The position numbers and the translations under genes were made by a program. The notes under the pieces were generated by a model. It saw only the letters and a program-made list of their open reading frames with translations, was not told where the DNA came from and did not search any database. A DNA stretch of 64,000 bases, from positions 434,001 through 498,000 of the forward strand of contig OW818639.1 in NCBI GenBank assembly GCA_942492795.1, written 5' to 3'. This stretch comes from RGIG3178 sp942492795. Its GTDB lineage: Bacteria > Bacillota > Clostridia > Christensenellales > QAND01. Every line of letters starts with the position of its first letter. Position 1 is the first letter of the stretch. Positions 24,524-32,690 of this stretch are shown piece after piece.

Positions 24524-26260
24524 TTATCTGGGGCTGCGGGCTGTGTAATGCGTATGCAGCAATTCATGGGAAACGTGGGAACCCGGTTTCTCCAGGAACT
24601 CGTCATACAGCTTTGCAATGGACGGATTCTGATGCGATTTGCGCAGCGGCATTTCGCAATCTTCGTCGTACAACGCTTTTGCCCTCATGATGCGCGGGTC
24701 GCCGATGGTATCGCGAACCTTGCTGGAGATCAACGGTTGTCCGCCGCCGGTCACGCAGCCGCCGGGGCAGCCCATGATCTCGATGAAGTGATAGTTCTTC
24801 TCGCCGCGACGAATGGCATTGAGAAGGTCCTGCGCCCCTGCTGCGCCGTGGGCAACTGCCACGTTGACATCCAGGTCGCCGATTTTGACCGTTGCTTCCT
24901 TGACGCCCTTGACGCCGCGGACATCGTGATACTCGATGCCTTTGAGGTCCTGGCCCGTGAGGATATCCGCCACGGTACGAAGCGCCGCTTCCATAACGCC
25001 GCCGGTCGCGCCGAAGATGACGGCGGCTCCGGTGGAATCGCCGAGCATTTCATCAAAACTCTCGTTGGGCAGGTTTTTAAAGTCGATGCCTGCGCGCTTG
25101 ATCATCCTTGCCAATTCGCGCGTCGTGATAACCGCGTCGATATCCAGATATCCGTCGCGGCCCATTTCCGGGCGCGCCGCTTCAAACTTTTTCGCCGTGC
25201 AGGGCATGACGGAGACAACATACATTTTCTTCGGATCGATATTGTTCTTCTTGGCAAAATAGGTCTTGATGACCGCGCCCAGCATCTCATGCGGGGATTT
25301 GCAGCTGGACAGATTATCCAAGAAATCGTGGTAGTTGTGCTCGCAAAACTTGATCCAGCCCGGGCTGCAAGAGGTGATCATCGGCAGTTTTCCGCCGTTT
25401 GTGATACGACCCAAAAGCTCCGTACCCTCTTCCATGATGGTGAGGTCGGCTGCAAAGTCCGTGTCAAACACTTTATCCACGCCAAGCCTGCGAATGGCAG
25501 CTGCCATTTTGCCGGTCACGCGGGAACCGATCGGGAAACCGAATTCCTCGCCCAATGCCGCACGTACGGCCGGTGCCGTCTGGAATACTACGTATTTATT
25601 CGGATCCTGGATCGCTTGCCATACAACCTCTGTGGCATCTTTTTCCTGAAGCGCACCGGTCGGGCAGGCGATGATGCATTGTCCGCAATTGATGCAGTTA
25701 ACATCGTTCAACGCCAATCCGCGGGAACCGATCTTCGTTTTGAATCCGCGGCCGATCATGCCAATGGCGTAGATCTTTTGCAGACTCGCGCCGCAAGCTG
25801 CCACGCAACGGCGGCAGAAAACGCATTTGGAAGGGTCGCGCACGATGGAAGGCGAAAGATCGTCGAATGTGCCTTCATGCAATTCGCCCTTGTATGTCGT
25901 TTCATCCACACCCATTTCCTCGCACAACTCCTGAAGCTCACAGGTGCGGCTGCGCGGGCAGGAGAGGCATTCGCGGCGATGATCGGAGATCAAAAGCTCC
26001 AACACGGTTTTACGCGCAGACAGCACGCGCTTTGTATGCGTATGCACTTTCATGCCTTCTGCTGCCGGCAATACGCAGGATGCCTGCAAGGCACGCCCAC
26101 CTTCAACTTCCACCAAACACATGCGGCAAGCGCCAATCCTGTTGATATCCTTAAGATAGCAAAGGGTTGGTATGCGAACACCAGCCTGTCTGGCGGCATC
26201 CAGTACCATTGTTCCTTCCGGAACTTGTACACCGATTCCGTCAATGCTAAGGGTAACCAT
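24524..26260 (-). CDS. [FeFe]-hydrogenase, CpI/HndD-like
   Basis: A 578-residue iron-only hydrogenase that makes or uses H2. N-terminal [2Fe-2S] domain with Cys34, 45, 48 and 62; His/Cys-ligated cluster (HRRECLSCPRSRTC); two [4Fe-4S] ferredoxin motifs (CVFCRRCVAAC and CINCGQCIIAC); then the H-cluster motifs TSCSPGW, MPCTAKK and MGCPGGC. The ATG at 26260 follows GGAGGAG. The size fits both the monomeric ferredoxin-linked CpI enzyme and the HndD/HydA subunit of bifurcating complexes. No NuoE/NuoF-like partner genes are adjacent, which favours the former. Confidence 0.95.
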   Translation of the reverse strand: MVTLSIDGIGVQVPEGTMVLDAARQAGVRIPTLCYLKDINRIGACRMCLVEVEGGRALQASCVLPAAEGMKVHTHTKRVLSARKTVLELLISDHRRECLSCPRSRTCELQELCEEMGVDETTYKGELHEGTFDDLSPSIVRDPSKCVFCRRCVAACGASLQKIYAIGMIGRGFKTKIGSRGLALNDVNCINCGQCIIACPTGALQEKDATEVVWQAIQDPNKYVVFQTAPAVRAALGEEFGFPIGSRVTGKMAAAIRRLGVDKVFDTDFAADLTIMEEGTELLGRITNGGKLPMITSCSPGWIKFCEHNYHDFLDNLSSCKSPHEMLGAVIKTYFAKKNNIDPKKMYVVSVMPCTAKKFEAARPEMGRDGYLDIDAVITTRELARMIKRAGIDFKNLPNESFDEMLGDSTGAAVIFGATGGVMEAALRTVADILTGQDLKGIEYHDVRGVKGVKEATVKIGDLDVNVAVAHGAAGAQDLLNAIRRGEKNYHFIEIMGCPGGCVTGGGQPLISSKVRDTIGDPRIMRAKALYDEDCEMPLRKSHQNPSIAKLYDEFLEKPGSHVSHELLHTHYTARSPR

Positions 26261-26673
26261 ACGTCTCCTCCTAATCGATAACCTTACCGGCCAAAGCCGG
26301 ATTTGCACGAAAATAGATAATTAGCAGATGCGGATGAAAACATTAATCCAAATTTCACAATCTGCCTTCCACATTATAGACTTGGACATGAGCCGTGTCA
26401 ATGTTCATTTGCGGGAAACTCGCGACAATTTGCCTGTTCCGCCGAATTTTATAGGAATATTCTAAGCCCGAAACACCTTAATCAGCGAATGACGATAAAC
26501 AGATGCCATATTATTCGATGAATTATCAAGGGAACCGCTTAAACAGTGAATACCCGCCGTCATCAGACGGCGTCGTTGCATTGCGAAAAACCATGCCAAT
26601 GATAAAACCTCCGCCCTGTATAGGACGAAGGTTTATGACCCTCATCGCCGGATGCGTCCGACAACGTCTGCGT
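26261..26673. other. Intergenic, hairpin only
   Basis: About 410 bases between the hydrogenase and the small membrane-protein gene. The only clear element is the CGCCGTC/GACGGCG hairpin with ATCA loop at 26557-26574, which may terminate the small gene on the minus strand. The hydrogenase promoter must be here but I cannot mark it. Confidence 0.5.
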
Positions 26674-26967
26674 CTACTTTTTAATGACGGACGAGATCGC
26701 GTAGATCAGCGACCACACCATGCCTACCGCACCGATGACAAACATCGACGCGCCAAACCACATGGTCCACTTCAGTTTCGGAACTTCCTTCATCAGGCGT
26801 TCATCCGCTTTGCTCTTTACTTTGCGACTCTCGCTGGAACGGCGGCGTTCCGTTTTCCCTTCCTCCTGCATCTGGTACATCTTGACACGGATATAATGAT
26901 CCACGATCCGCAGATTGAGAAAATAACCGGTTATGCCAATAATTGCCAAAATAAATGAAATGTGCAT
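26674..26967 (-). CDS. Small membrane protein, unknown
   Basis: A 97-residue protein starting at the ATG at 26967 (GGGAGG 7 bases upstream). One N-terminal membrane helix (residues about 2-20), a highly charged middle (EEGKTERRRSSESRKVKSKADE) and a second helix pair near the C-terminus (MWFGASMFVIGAVGMVWSLIYAI). I do not recognise a family. It lies just downstream of spoIIQ but is separated from it by a terminator. Confidence 0.55.
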   Translation of the reverse strand: MHISFILAIIGITGYFLNLRIVDHYIRVKMYQMQEEGKTERRRSSESRKVKSKADERLMKEVPKLKWTMWFGASMFVIGAVGMVWSLIYAISSVIKK

Positions 26968-27021
26968 CGTTAACCCTCCCAAAAAGGTACCTGCGTGTTG
27001 CGCACCATTACATCATAATGC

Positions 27022-27051
27022 AAACCCCCCCTTCTTTACAAGGGGAGGTTT
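27022..27051 (-). terminator. Terminator after spoIIQ
   Basis: AAACC(C)CCCCTT/AAGGGGAGGTTT stem with a CTTTAC loop, about 110 bases past the spoIIQ stop. Confidence 0.7.
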
Positions 27052-27052
27052 A

Positions 27053-27126
27053 AGTCATCGACAAAATCGATACCGTTCCGATGCACATGTGCCGAAAAGC
27101 AGATTGCATCGCTAAGATTGATTTTT
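27053..27126. repeat. Multi-hairpin intergenic repeat, short degenerate copy
   Basis: Begins GTCATCGACAAA.TCGAT and ends with GATGCACATGTGCCGAAAA.CAGAT, a shortened version of the repeat at 29036-29185. Like the other two copies it starts 1-2 bases after a terminator hairpin. Confidence 0.5.
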
Positions 27127-27159
27127 TGATACAGGGGCTTTTTGACCATTGCCCTTGGA

Positions 27160-27858
27160 TCATTTGCACTGCGCGATCGGATCCTTGTATTTCCCGTTGA
27201 GCAGATAGCCAAAGTGCACATGCGCCGGGTCGTTCAACGCGTTCTGCGCGCTTCTGCCGGCTGCCCCGAGCACCTCGCCCTGCTTAAATGCCTGACCGAC
27301 CTTGATATTGTCTACGGCTGCCAGGTTGCCGTATACCGTCACGACATTGTTTGCGCTTTTGAGCACGATGGTGTACCCGGTTTCGGGGTCATTTTTTACG
27401 CTTGAAACCGTTCCATCCAATGCCGCTTTAACAGCCGTGCCTTCGGCGCATTTTATATCCACGCCGTTGTGGGTTATCCAAGCGTTGATCGTCTCAAAAT
27501 AGACGGGGTCGGTCAGCGAAAACTTTCGCAGTACCTCGCCCTGTACCGGAAGAATGGCTTTTTGCGTTACCGCCATCGCCGGTTTTGCGGTCGTTGCCGT
27601 CGGCGTTGCGTTGGGTGTCGCCACGGGTTGTAAGGTTTGTGTCGGCTTTGGCGTTAAAATCGCGCCCGCCTGCTGTTGGGATGGCGTCGGAACAGGTGTT
27701 TTTGCCTGTTGGTTTCCGCCCAGCGTGAAATAAGCGGCGATGCCGATGATTGCCAGGCATGCCAACATCACGAGATAAATGCCTTGCTTATCCAGAAATG
27801 CCGCCACGGGGGAACGTCCCATCATCCTTTTGTCGCGGCGCTTAATACGATTGTCCAT
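27160..27858 (-). CDS. spoIIQ: Stage II sporulation protein Q-like M23 peptidase-fold protein
   Basis: A 232-residue bitopic protein: basic N-tail, one membrane helix (about 26-46), a Pro/Thr/Gln-rich linker (about 50-100), and a LytM/M23 domain with HNGVDI (first zinc His and Asp) and HVHFGY (second). In Bacillus SpoIIQ pairs with SpoIIIAH across the forespore-mother cell space. Clostridial versions often keep the zinc ligands, as here, so it may be an active endopeptidase. A sigma-F promoter precedes it, and spoIID is directly upstream. Confidence 0.85.
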   Translation of the reverse strand: MDNRIKRRDKRMMGRSPVAAFLDKQGIYLVMLACLAIIGIAAYFTLGGNQQAKTPVPTPSQQQAGAILTPKPTQTLQPVATPNATPTATTAKPAMAVTQKAILPVQGEVLRKFSLTDPVYFETINAWITHNGVDIKCAEGTAVKAALDGTVSSVKNDPETGYTIVLKSANNVVTVYGNLAAVDNIKVGQAFKQGEVLGAAGRSAQNALNDPAHVHFGYLLNGKYKDPIAQCK

Positions 27859-27876
27859 GTCACACCTCCTCAGCGC

Positions 27877-27906
27877 TATTCTTGCCGCGAAAGGCGTGAT
27901 TTATAC
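27877..27906 (-). promoter_or_regulatory. Sigma-F promoter of spoIIQ
   Basis: GTATA, 15 bases, GGCAAGAATA matches the forespore sigma-F consensus (GYWTA, 15, GGNRANANTR) at every fixed position. It lies between the spoIID stop and spoIIQ. Confidence 0.7.
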
Positions 27907-27933
27907 GGGAAAATATGCTAATTGGCCGGGTTT

Positions 27934-28959
27934 TTATATGGGTGAAAGTGCGATCCCCGTATAGTAGTGACGAAGGATCTGATCATAGGTGCTGTTGCCC
28001 TTGGCCATCGCGTTGGCGCCCACCTGGCTCATGCCCACGCCGTGACCGTATCCATGGGTGGTTATGATAACATCCTGCGCGTGCACCGCAATGGAAAAAT
28101 ATGTCGTTCCAAGTGAAAACAACCGGCTGATCGTTTTGCCCGTGAACGTTGCGGTCCCGATTTTGATGGTATCGACGCGCCCGGAAGGAAACCGCACCGG
28201 TTCCTTGATATTCTTTGCAAGATTTTTGACCGTAATGCCTGTTTTTGCATTGGCCTGCTTCAGTGTTTTGATGAAATCGGCGCTCTTGAAGCTTTGTGTG
28301 CTTTGGTACCGGGGCGCATCCTCTTCGCCCGGGCTTTCCACGCCGCGCAGGTAGGGCAAGGCTTCGCTGTATACGTTTTCAACGTCTTCCGTGCGTCCGC
28401 CCGACGTTGAAAAATACAATGCGTCGATCGGTTTGCCGCCGTAGGTCATGATGATCCCCGCCGTAGCGTAAACCGCCTGTTCAAGTTTCGCTTCATTGGC
28501 GTCGAAATTGTCGCCCCATCGCTGTTTTCTGCTTTGAAGATCAGAGAAAGCCTGACAATGCCCGCTGTCCGTACACACATCCGCACCGCTTCGCCCGCAA
28601 GAGCCTTGCTGTATTTTGCGGTACGCATAGGTACGCGCCGCTACCGCCTGCGCCTTTAAGGCTTCAGGCTCGTAGCTTATCGGCATTTCGCCCGCCACGA
28701 CGCAGACGATATAAGCCTCCAAATCCATAACGACCACCTGATCGTTTCGGTGATCGTATACCTTAAGCGTGACATTGGAAGCAGGATATTTTTTTTTATT
28801 GAAAAACAATAAGGAAAATACGCCGACCAACAGCAGGAAGGCGAGAACGGCGCCTGCGACGCGCATCATGGCGCGGGGCGTGATAACAAAGAATTTGCTT
28901 TTTCGCGCTGCGCGTAGACGCCTGATTCCCGGCTTGCTTCTCTTTTTGCGTATTCGCAT
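27934..28959 (-). CDS. spoIID: Stage II sporulation protein D
   Basis: A 341-residue membrane-anchored lytic transglycosylase needed for engulfment. Very basic N-tail, one membrane helix (about 32-52), then the SpoIID/LytB domain: AYIVCVVAGEMPISYEPEALKAQAVAARTYA with the catalytic Glu, STSGGRTEDVENVYSE and the C-terminal GYGHGVGMSQVGANAMA. It cleaves denuded glycan strands together with SpoIIP and SpoIIM. In Bacillus it is sigma-E dependent; a CATATACAT -10-like string is upstream but no clear -35. Confidence 0.93.
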   Translation of the reverse strand: MRIRKKRSKPGIRRLRAARKSKFFVITPRAMMRVAGAVLAFLLLVGVFSLLFFNKKKYPASNVTLKVYDHRNDQVVVMDLEAYIVCVVAGEMPISYEPEALKAQAVAARTYAYRKIQQGSCGRSGADVCTDSGHCQAFSDLQSRKQRWGDNFDANEAKLEQAVYATAGIIMTYGGKPIDALYFSTSGGRTEDVENVYSEALPYLRGVESPGEEDAPRYQSTQSFKSADFIKTLKQANAKTGITVKNLAKNIKEPVRFPSGRVDTIKIGTATFTGKTISRLFSLGTTYFSIAVHAQDVIITTHGYGHGVGMSQVGANAMAKGNSTYDQILRHYYTGIALSPI

Positions 28960-29008
28960 ACCATCACCTGTACCTGTCGATGATGTATATGCTTTCGGAT
29001 CATATAAA

Positions 29009-29033
29009 AAGACGGCAGATCATCTGCCGTCTT
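29009..29033 (-). terminator. Terminator after the SSS symporter gene
   Basis: AAGACGGCAG/CTGCCGTCTT hairpin with A/T flanks, 230 bases past the symporter stop and before spoIID. Confidence 0.7.
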
Positions 29034-29035
29034 AG

Positions 29036-29185
29036 GTCATCGACAAAGTCGATGACTTCAAGGGGGAATCCAATTCCCCCTTGAGAAAGCCCCAGGAACG
29101 CCGTTTTTCTGAGAAAGAACGGCGGGAAAAGGTGTTTTCCGACGCACATGTCGCCGGAAAACAGATTTTCGTCACAATGATTTTG
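29036..29185. repeat. Multi-hairpin intergenic repeat, full copy
   Basis: A chain of four hairpins: TCATCGAC/GTCGATGA, GGGGGAA/TTCCCCC, GCCGTT/AACGGC and TTTTCCG/CGGAAAA (the last with an inner CGAC/GTCG). The last third is shared almost base for base with 50225-50290. No ORF. Confidence 0.7.
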
Positions 29186-29259
29186 GTTTGCTGATTCTCT
29201 GATGACGGCGCAATGCCTGTCATCTTATTTTTAAAAACGAATCGCTTCTTTTTACAGGT

Positions 29260-30723
29260 TTATGCCGCCAAATCGGCCTGCTTGCCCTTAACCAGGGTGG
29301 CGATGCGTGAAATGATCGGTACCGCGATCACCGATACCACCATCGCAATGCCGCCTGCCAGCGGTGCGTTCGCTCCGTTGAACCCCGTTGCGACAGCCGT
29401 TCCGATGTTGATCAGCAAACCAAGCGCGATGCCTCCCCAGGCACCCGCAGCGTTGGTTTTCTTGTCGTGCAGCCCCCATAAAAACGGCCCCAAGAAGCAT
29501 CCGGATATTGTTCCCCAGGAAAAGCTCATCAGCGCAACGATGGCCTGTACCTTATACAGCGCAATAACGGTGGAAGCGGCGATGAACACGAGGCATAGTA
29601 TGCGCATCAATCCGAGCGTCTTCTTATCTGAAGCATCGGGCTTGACGGCGCCTTTGTACAAATCCATCGAAACGGCGCTGGAGGATACCATGACCAACCC
29701 GCTGAGCGTGGACATGGATGCCGACAATACCAGCAATACAATAACGCCTAAAAGGATTTTGGGCAGTGCGATGACCAGCATGGACGGTACCACCATATCG
29801 ATGTTGGCAAGATGCGTCATCGGGTCGATCGGAATGGTATTGTTCAGGAAAAGGCGCCCGAAAATGCCGGTGAAGTAGGCGCTGCCCCCAATGATAAGCG
29901 CAAAGACAGTGGAAATGACGGTTCCGCGCTTAATAGCATCGTTGTCGCGGATCGCGTAGAACTTGTGCACCATCTGCGGCATCGCCCAGCTTCCGAGGCT
30001 TGTCAACAGAATGATGGATATCAGCGTCACAAGATTGCTACCGCTGGGCCAGCCCACAAGCGAAGGTTTGATAGCGGCCAATTTGGCCAACCCCTGTGAA
30101 ATCCCTCCGACCTGCGGTGTTTTAAGAACAAAGAACACCATAAGTCCGACGCCCAGAAGCATGATGATGCCTTGGAAAAAGTCACTTAGCGCCGTCGCAA
30201 AGTATCCGCCGAGTATCAGATATACAGCCGTCAGTACCGCCATCGCAATCGCACAATACGCAAAGGGGATGCCGTAAACCTGTTCAAAGATGTAGCTGAT
30301 GCCCTGGTAAACGGATGCAGAATAGGGCACCAAAAAGATGAAAATAATAATTGCGGTCACTACTTTCATCGCCTTTGACCCGTAACGCGCTTCAAAAAAC
30401 GACGGCATGGTGGCGACGTTGTAGTCATGCGTCATGCTGCGCGTCTTCTTTGCCAGCACTTTCCATGCAAGATAAGAGCCGACAACGGCGTTGCCGATGC
30501 CGATCAAAACGGAGGACAAACCGATATTCCATCCGAATTTTCCGGCGTACCCCACAAAGATGACAGCGGAGAAATACGTTGTGCCATAGGCAAACGCACT
30601 CATCCATGCGCCCATGCGGCGCCCGTCCAGCATAAAATCCTTGGATGTTTTGGATCTTTTTGCGCCGATAAATCCCGTGACGCAAAGCAACAGGGCATAC
30701 AGCCCCAACATGACAAAATGCAT
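29260..30723 (-). CDS. Sodium:solute symporter family protein
   Basis: A 487-residue transporter with about 13 membrane helices, the SSS (PutP/PanF-like) fold. The N-terminal part has the family pattern SKTSKDFMLDGRRMGAWMSA and FSAVIFVGYAGKFGW. It couples Na+ entry to uptake of a small solute, perhaps proline, pantothenate or a related compound; the substrate is not fixed by the sequence. A strong promoter with 18-base spacing precedes it. Single-gene unit. Confidence 0.85.
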   Translation of the reverse strand: MHFVMLGLYALLLCVTGFIGAKRSKTSKDFMLDGRRMGAWMSAFAYGTTYFSAVIFVGYAGKFGWNIGLSSVLIGIGNAVVGSYLAWKVLAKKTRSMTHDYNVATMPSFFEARYGSKAMKVVTAIIIFIFLVPYSASVYQGISYIFEQVYGIPFAYCAIAMAVLTAVYLILGGYFATALSDFFQGIIMLLGVGLMVFFVLKTPQVGGISQGLAKLAAIKPSLVGWPSGSNLVTLISIILLTSLGSWAMPQMVHKFYAIRDNDAIKRGTVISTVFALIIGGSAYFTGIFGRLFLNNTIPIDPMTHLANIDMVVPSMLVIALPKILLGVIVLLVLSASMSTLSGLVMVSSSAVSMDLYKGAVKPDASDKKTLGLMRILCLVFIAASTVIALYKVQAIVALMSFSWGTISGCFLGPFLWGLHDKKTNAAGAWGGIALGLLINIGTAVATGFNGANAPLAGGIAMVVSVIAVPIISRIATLVKGKQADLAA

Positions 30724-30824
30724 AATAATTCCATCCTTCCGTTCTACCGTGGCTCAACGCCCGAATACTGTTCTACCCTGCTTCACCCGATGCTGCCGTT
30801 GCTACAATGAATTGACTTAACGCC

Positions 30825-30854
30825 ATTATAGAGCTCAAAACGCGCCGCTGTCAA
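30825..30854 (-). promoter_or_regulatory. Promoter of the sodium:solute symporter gene
   Basis: TTGACA, 18 bases, TATAAT on the minus strand; leader about 95 bases. Confidence 0.75.
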
Positions 30855-30935
30855 GAAAAACACCCACCCTGATCCTGCTATGTCCCCGCATTCAAACCTC
30901 ATGCAAAGCGAACACGGACCGCATACAAGGTCGCG

Positions 30936-30997
30936 AGGTGAAGAATCCGTTATCGGCTCCGGTTGCTTGCTTCGAACAAGCGCCTGGACTCTCACCT
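30936..30997. ncRNA. Possible structured RNA (three-way junction)
   Basis: A 12-base-pair closing helix (AGGTGA.GAATCC with GGACTC.TCACCT, one bulge) encloses a CCG/CGG hairpin and a GCTTG/CAAGC hairpin with loop CTTCGAA. The 62-base region lies between divergent promoters and has no ORF. Strand cannot be decided. It does not match a riboswitch, 6S RNA, SRP RNA or tmRNA that I know. Confidence 0.35.
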
Positions 30998-31066
30998 GTT
31001 TAGCAGATGTATTTTCCAAATATATTAACTATCTTAATATTTATATTGATATTTTCAATAATACTA

Positions 31067-31095
31067 TTGACATCATTAATTATTTGGCATAATAT
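31067..31095 (+). promoter_or_regulatory. Promoter of the DUF2089 operon
   Basis: TTGACA, 17 bases, TAATAT. The predicted transcript start falls only about 8 bases before the GTG start codon, so the leader would be almost absent. Confidence 0.7.
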
Positions 31096-31109
31096 GCTCT
31101 TGAAAAGGG

Positions 31110-31496
31110 GTGGTTTCCATAGAAAAATACAAAGCGCCGTCCACTTGCCCCGTTTGCGGTGGGGAATACGAGATCACAGCATTGACCTGCAAGAAATGTA
31201 AGAGCGAACTCAACGGCAGGTTTGAAGGATGCGAATTTTGTTCTCTTTCTCCCAATGAACAAGTGTTTTTACGGGCGTTTCTCAAATGCCGCGGCAATAT
31301 AAAAGAAGTGGAAAAAGAACTCTCCATTTCCTATCCGACCGTGAGGAGCAGGCTGGAAGCGCTCCTGTTGAAGCTGGGGCTTCCGGGCAAGGCGGATATA
31401 TCGATCAAGGAAGAACGCAACGTCATACTCCAGCAGCTCGAAAACGGAGAAATAACCGCAGACGAAGCAGCTTCACAGCTTAAGAATCTCCGATAA
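31110..31496 (+). CDS. DUF2089 family protein
   Basis: A 128-residue protein. Residues 13-40 form a zinc ribbon (CPVCGG...CKKC), followed by a sigma-factor-like helix-turn-helix (LSPNEQVFLRAFLKCRGNIKEVEKELSISYPTVRSRLEALL) and a C-terminal SHOCT-like helix (ILQQLENGEITADEAASQL). It probably binds DNA or RNA polymerase and regulates the genes behind it. The start is uncertain: GTG at 31110 overlaps the AAAAGGGG site. Confidence 0.85.
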   Translation: MVSIEKYKAPSTCPVCGGEYEITALTCKKCKSELNGRFEGCEFCSLSPNEQVFLRAFLKCRGNIKEVEKELSISYPTVRSRLEALLLKLGLPGKADISIKEERNVILQQLENGEITADEAASQLKNLR

Positions 31497-31523
31497 GCTT
31501 TAATACCGGAAAGGGATTTAAAA

Positions 31524-31946
31524 ATGAACGAAGAATCGATGAAGATCCTCAAGATGATCCAAGACGGAAAGATCACGGCGGACCAGGGCAGATTGCTTCT
31601 GGAAGCCATGAACGACGACGATACGGCAAAGCCCAGAAAAACCGCTGCGCCCGACAAGAAGAACAAGATCCTGCGGGTGATTGTGGATGCCCGCGGCGAC
31701 GGCATGGACAACGCCAAAGTCCGGGTGAATGTCCCGCTGGAAGTGGCAAAAAAGCTTGTCGGCCTGACAGCGTTGATTCCCAAAGAGGCCAAGAACGAAA
31801 TGCTTGAAAGCGGCATCGATATCGACGCGATCAACCTTGAAGAACTGATCGGCATGTTCCAGGACGGGCTGATCGACGAAAACCTCGTGGATATAGAAGC
31901 GGGAGATTCCGGGAAAGGGGCGAGCATACGAGTCTATGTCGACTAG
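31524..31946 (+). CDS. SHOCT-like/YvlB-LiaX-type protein
   Basis: A 140-residue protein. It opens with the short helical SHOCT-like motif (ILKMIQDGKITADQGRLLLEAM) found at the start of YvlB and LiaX proteins, then a strand-rich part (KILRVIVDARGDGMDNAKVRVNVP) and a C-terminal LVDIEAGDSGKGASIRVYV. YvlB/LiaX relatives take part in envelope-stress responses. It follows the DUF2089 gene by 27 bases. Confidence 0.65.
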   Translation: MNEESMKILKMIQDGKITADQGRLLLEAMNDDDTAKPRKTAAPDKKNKILRVIVDARGDGMDNAKVRVNVPLEVAKKLVGLTALIPKEAKNEMLESGIDIDAINLEELIGMFQDGLIDENLVDIEAGDSGKGASIRVYVD

Positions 31947-32208
31947 AAAAAGCCATGTGCTGTTCGTCTATGTGAAGGTCAAATGGTTTCGGTTTCCGAT
32001 GCTTGTTCCGGTGCGCGTGGTTTGGGAATGCATCGATGCGCTGGAAGACATGATGCTGCTTTGCGGAAAGCACATCGCGGGCATGAATATAAGCCGGACA
32101 CTGCGGTCGATATCGGAAGCGGTCACTGCTGCAACGTCCCTTGGCGCTTTTGATCTGGTGGACGTGGAAGCCGGGAACAGGGTTTCCGTTAAGATTGGGT
32201 TATGGTGA
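31936..32208 (+). CDS. Hypothetical protein overlapping the YvlB-like gene
   Basis: A 90-residue protein whose start overlaps the previous gene by 11 bases. Its ending (GAFDLVDVEAGNRVSVKIGLW) resembles the C-terminus of the preceding protein (NLVDIEAG...SIRVYV), so it may be a partial paralogue of that domain. The first 30 residues are hydrophobic with basic residues (VKVKWFRFPMLVPVRVVW), possibly membrane-associated. Function unknown. Confidence 0.6.
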   Translation: MSTRKSHVLFVYVKVKWFRFPMLVPVRVVWECIDALEDMMLLCGKHIAGMNISRTLRSISEAVTAATSLGAFDLVDVEAGNRVSVKIGLW

Positions 32209-32576
32209 TTGTGATGGGGAAATTGTTTGGCAGAATCGTCGTTTACTTCCTGGGCTTTCTCCTTTTGAGCCTGCTCTTCGCCGGGATCACGGGTCCGATT
32301 GCGGCATTCCTGCTGCTCGCGCTGGTATTGGCACTGGCAAACGCAATCTTACGCCCGATCCTGACGTTTATCGCTCTTCCATTTAACTTTTTAACGTTCG
32401 GGATCGCGAGCGTTTTTGTCAACATGCTGATGCTGCTGTTGGCGTGCGCCATCGTGACAACAATCGTGATACACGGCTTTTGGCTCATGGTTTTGGCATC
32501 CGCAGTCATCATGCTTGCAGATGCACTCCTTCGCGGCATAAGGTATAAATCCAGCAGCGGATATGCCAAACTTTAG
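32202..32576 (+). CDS. YvlD-like membrane protein (phage holin 4 superfamily fold)
   Basis: A 124-residue protein with four membrane helices and the conserved ALANAILRPILTFIALPFNFLTFG stretch of the YvlD family. The start is ATG 32202, overlapping the previous stop, or ATG 32214, which has GGTGA upstream. In Bacillus yvlABCD is an envelope-stress operon; the present four-gene order DUF2089, YvlB-like, unknown, YvlD-like resembles it. Confidence 0.8.
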   Translation: MVIVMGKLFGRIVVYFLGFLLLSLLFAGITGPIAAFLLLALVLALANAILRPILTFIALPFNFLTFGIASVFVNMLMLLLACAIVTTIVIHGFWLMVLASAVIMLADALLRGIRYKSSSGYAKL

Positions 32577-32635
32577 GCGTTTTTGTGCAGACGGCAATAA
32601 AGTACACAACTCTTGACCTTCCTCGGGCAGATGCG

Positions 32636-32665
32636 TTGACAACCCGGCCTTTTGAAGCGTAAAAT
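32636..32665 (+). promoter_or_regulatory. Promoter of tRNA-Arg
   Basis: TTGACA, 18 bases, TAAAAT, 25 bases before the tRNA. Confidence 0.7.
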
Positions 32666-32690
32666 AGGAACGCTCGCGCAAATGAGCCAT

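Noticed and set aside
24548..26281. 577-codon open frame antisense to the hydrogenase
   Set aside because: Complete overlap with a well-supported gene with cluster motifs; composition effect of GC-rich codons.
30870..31010. Cobalamin riboswitch, 6S RNA, tmRNA or hammerhead ribozyme
   Set aside because: Only a short string resembles part of the cobalamin box; the later conserved boxes, the 6S bubble, the tmRNA tag and the hammerhead core are missing. Kept only as an unnamed RNA candidate.
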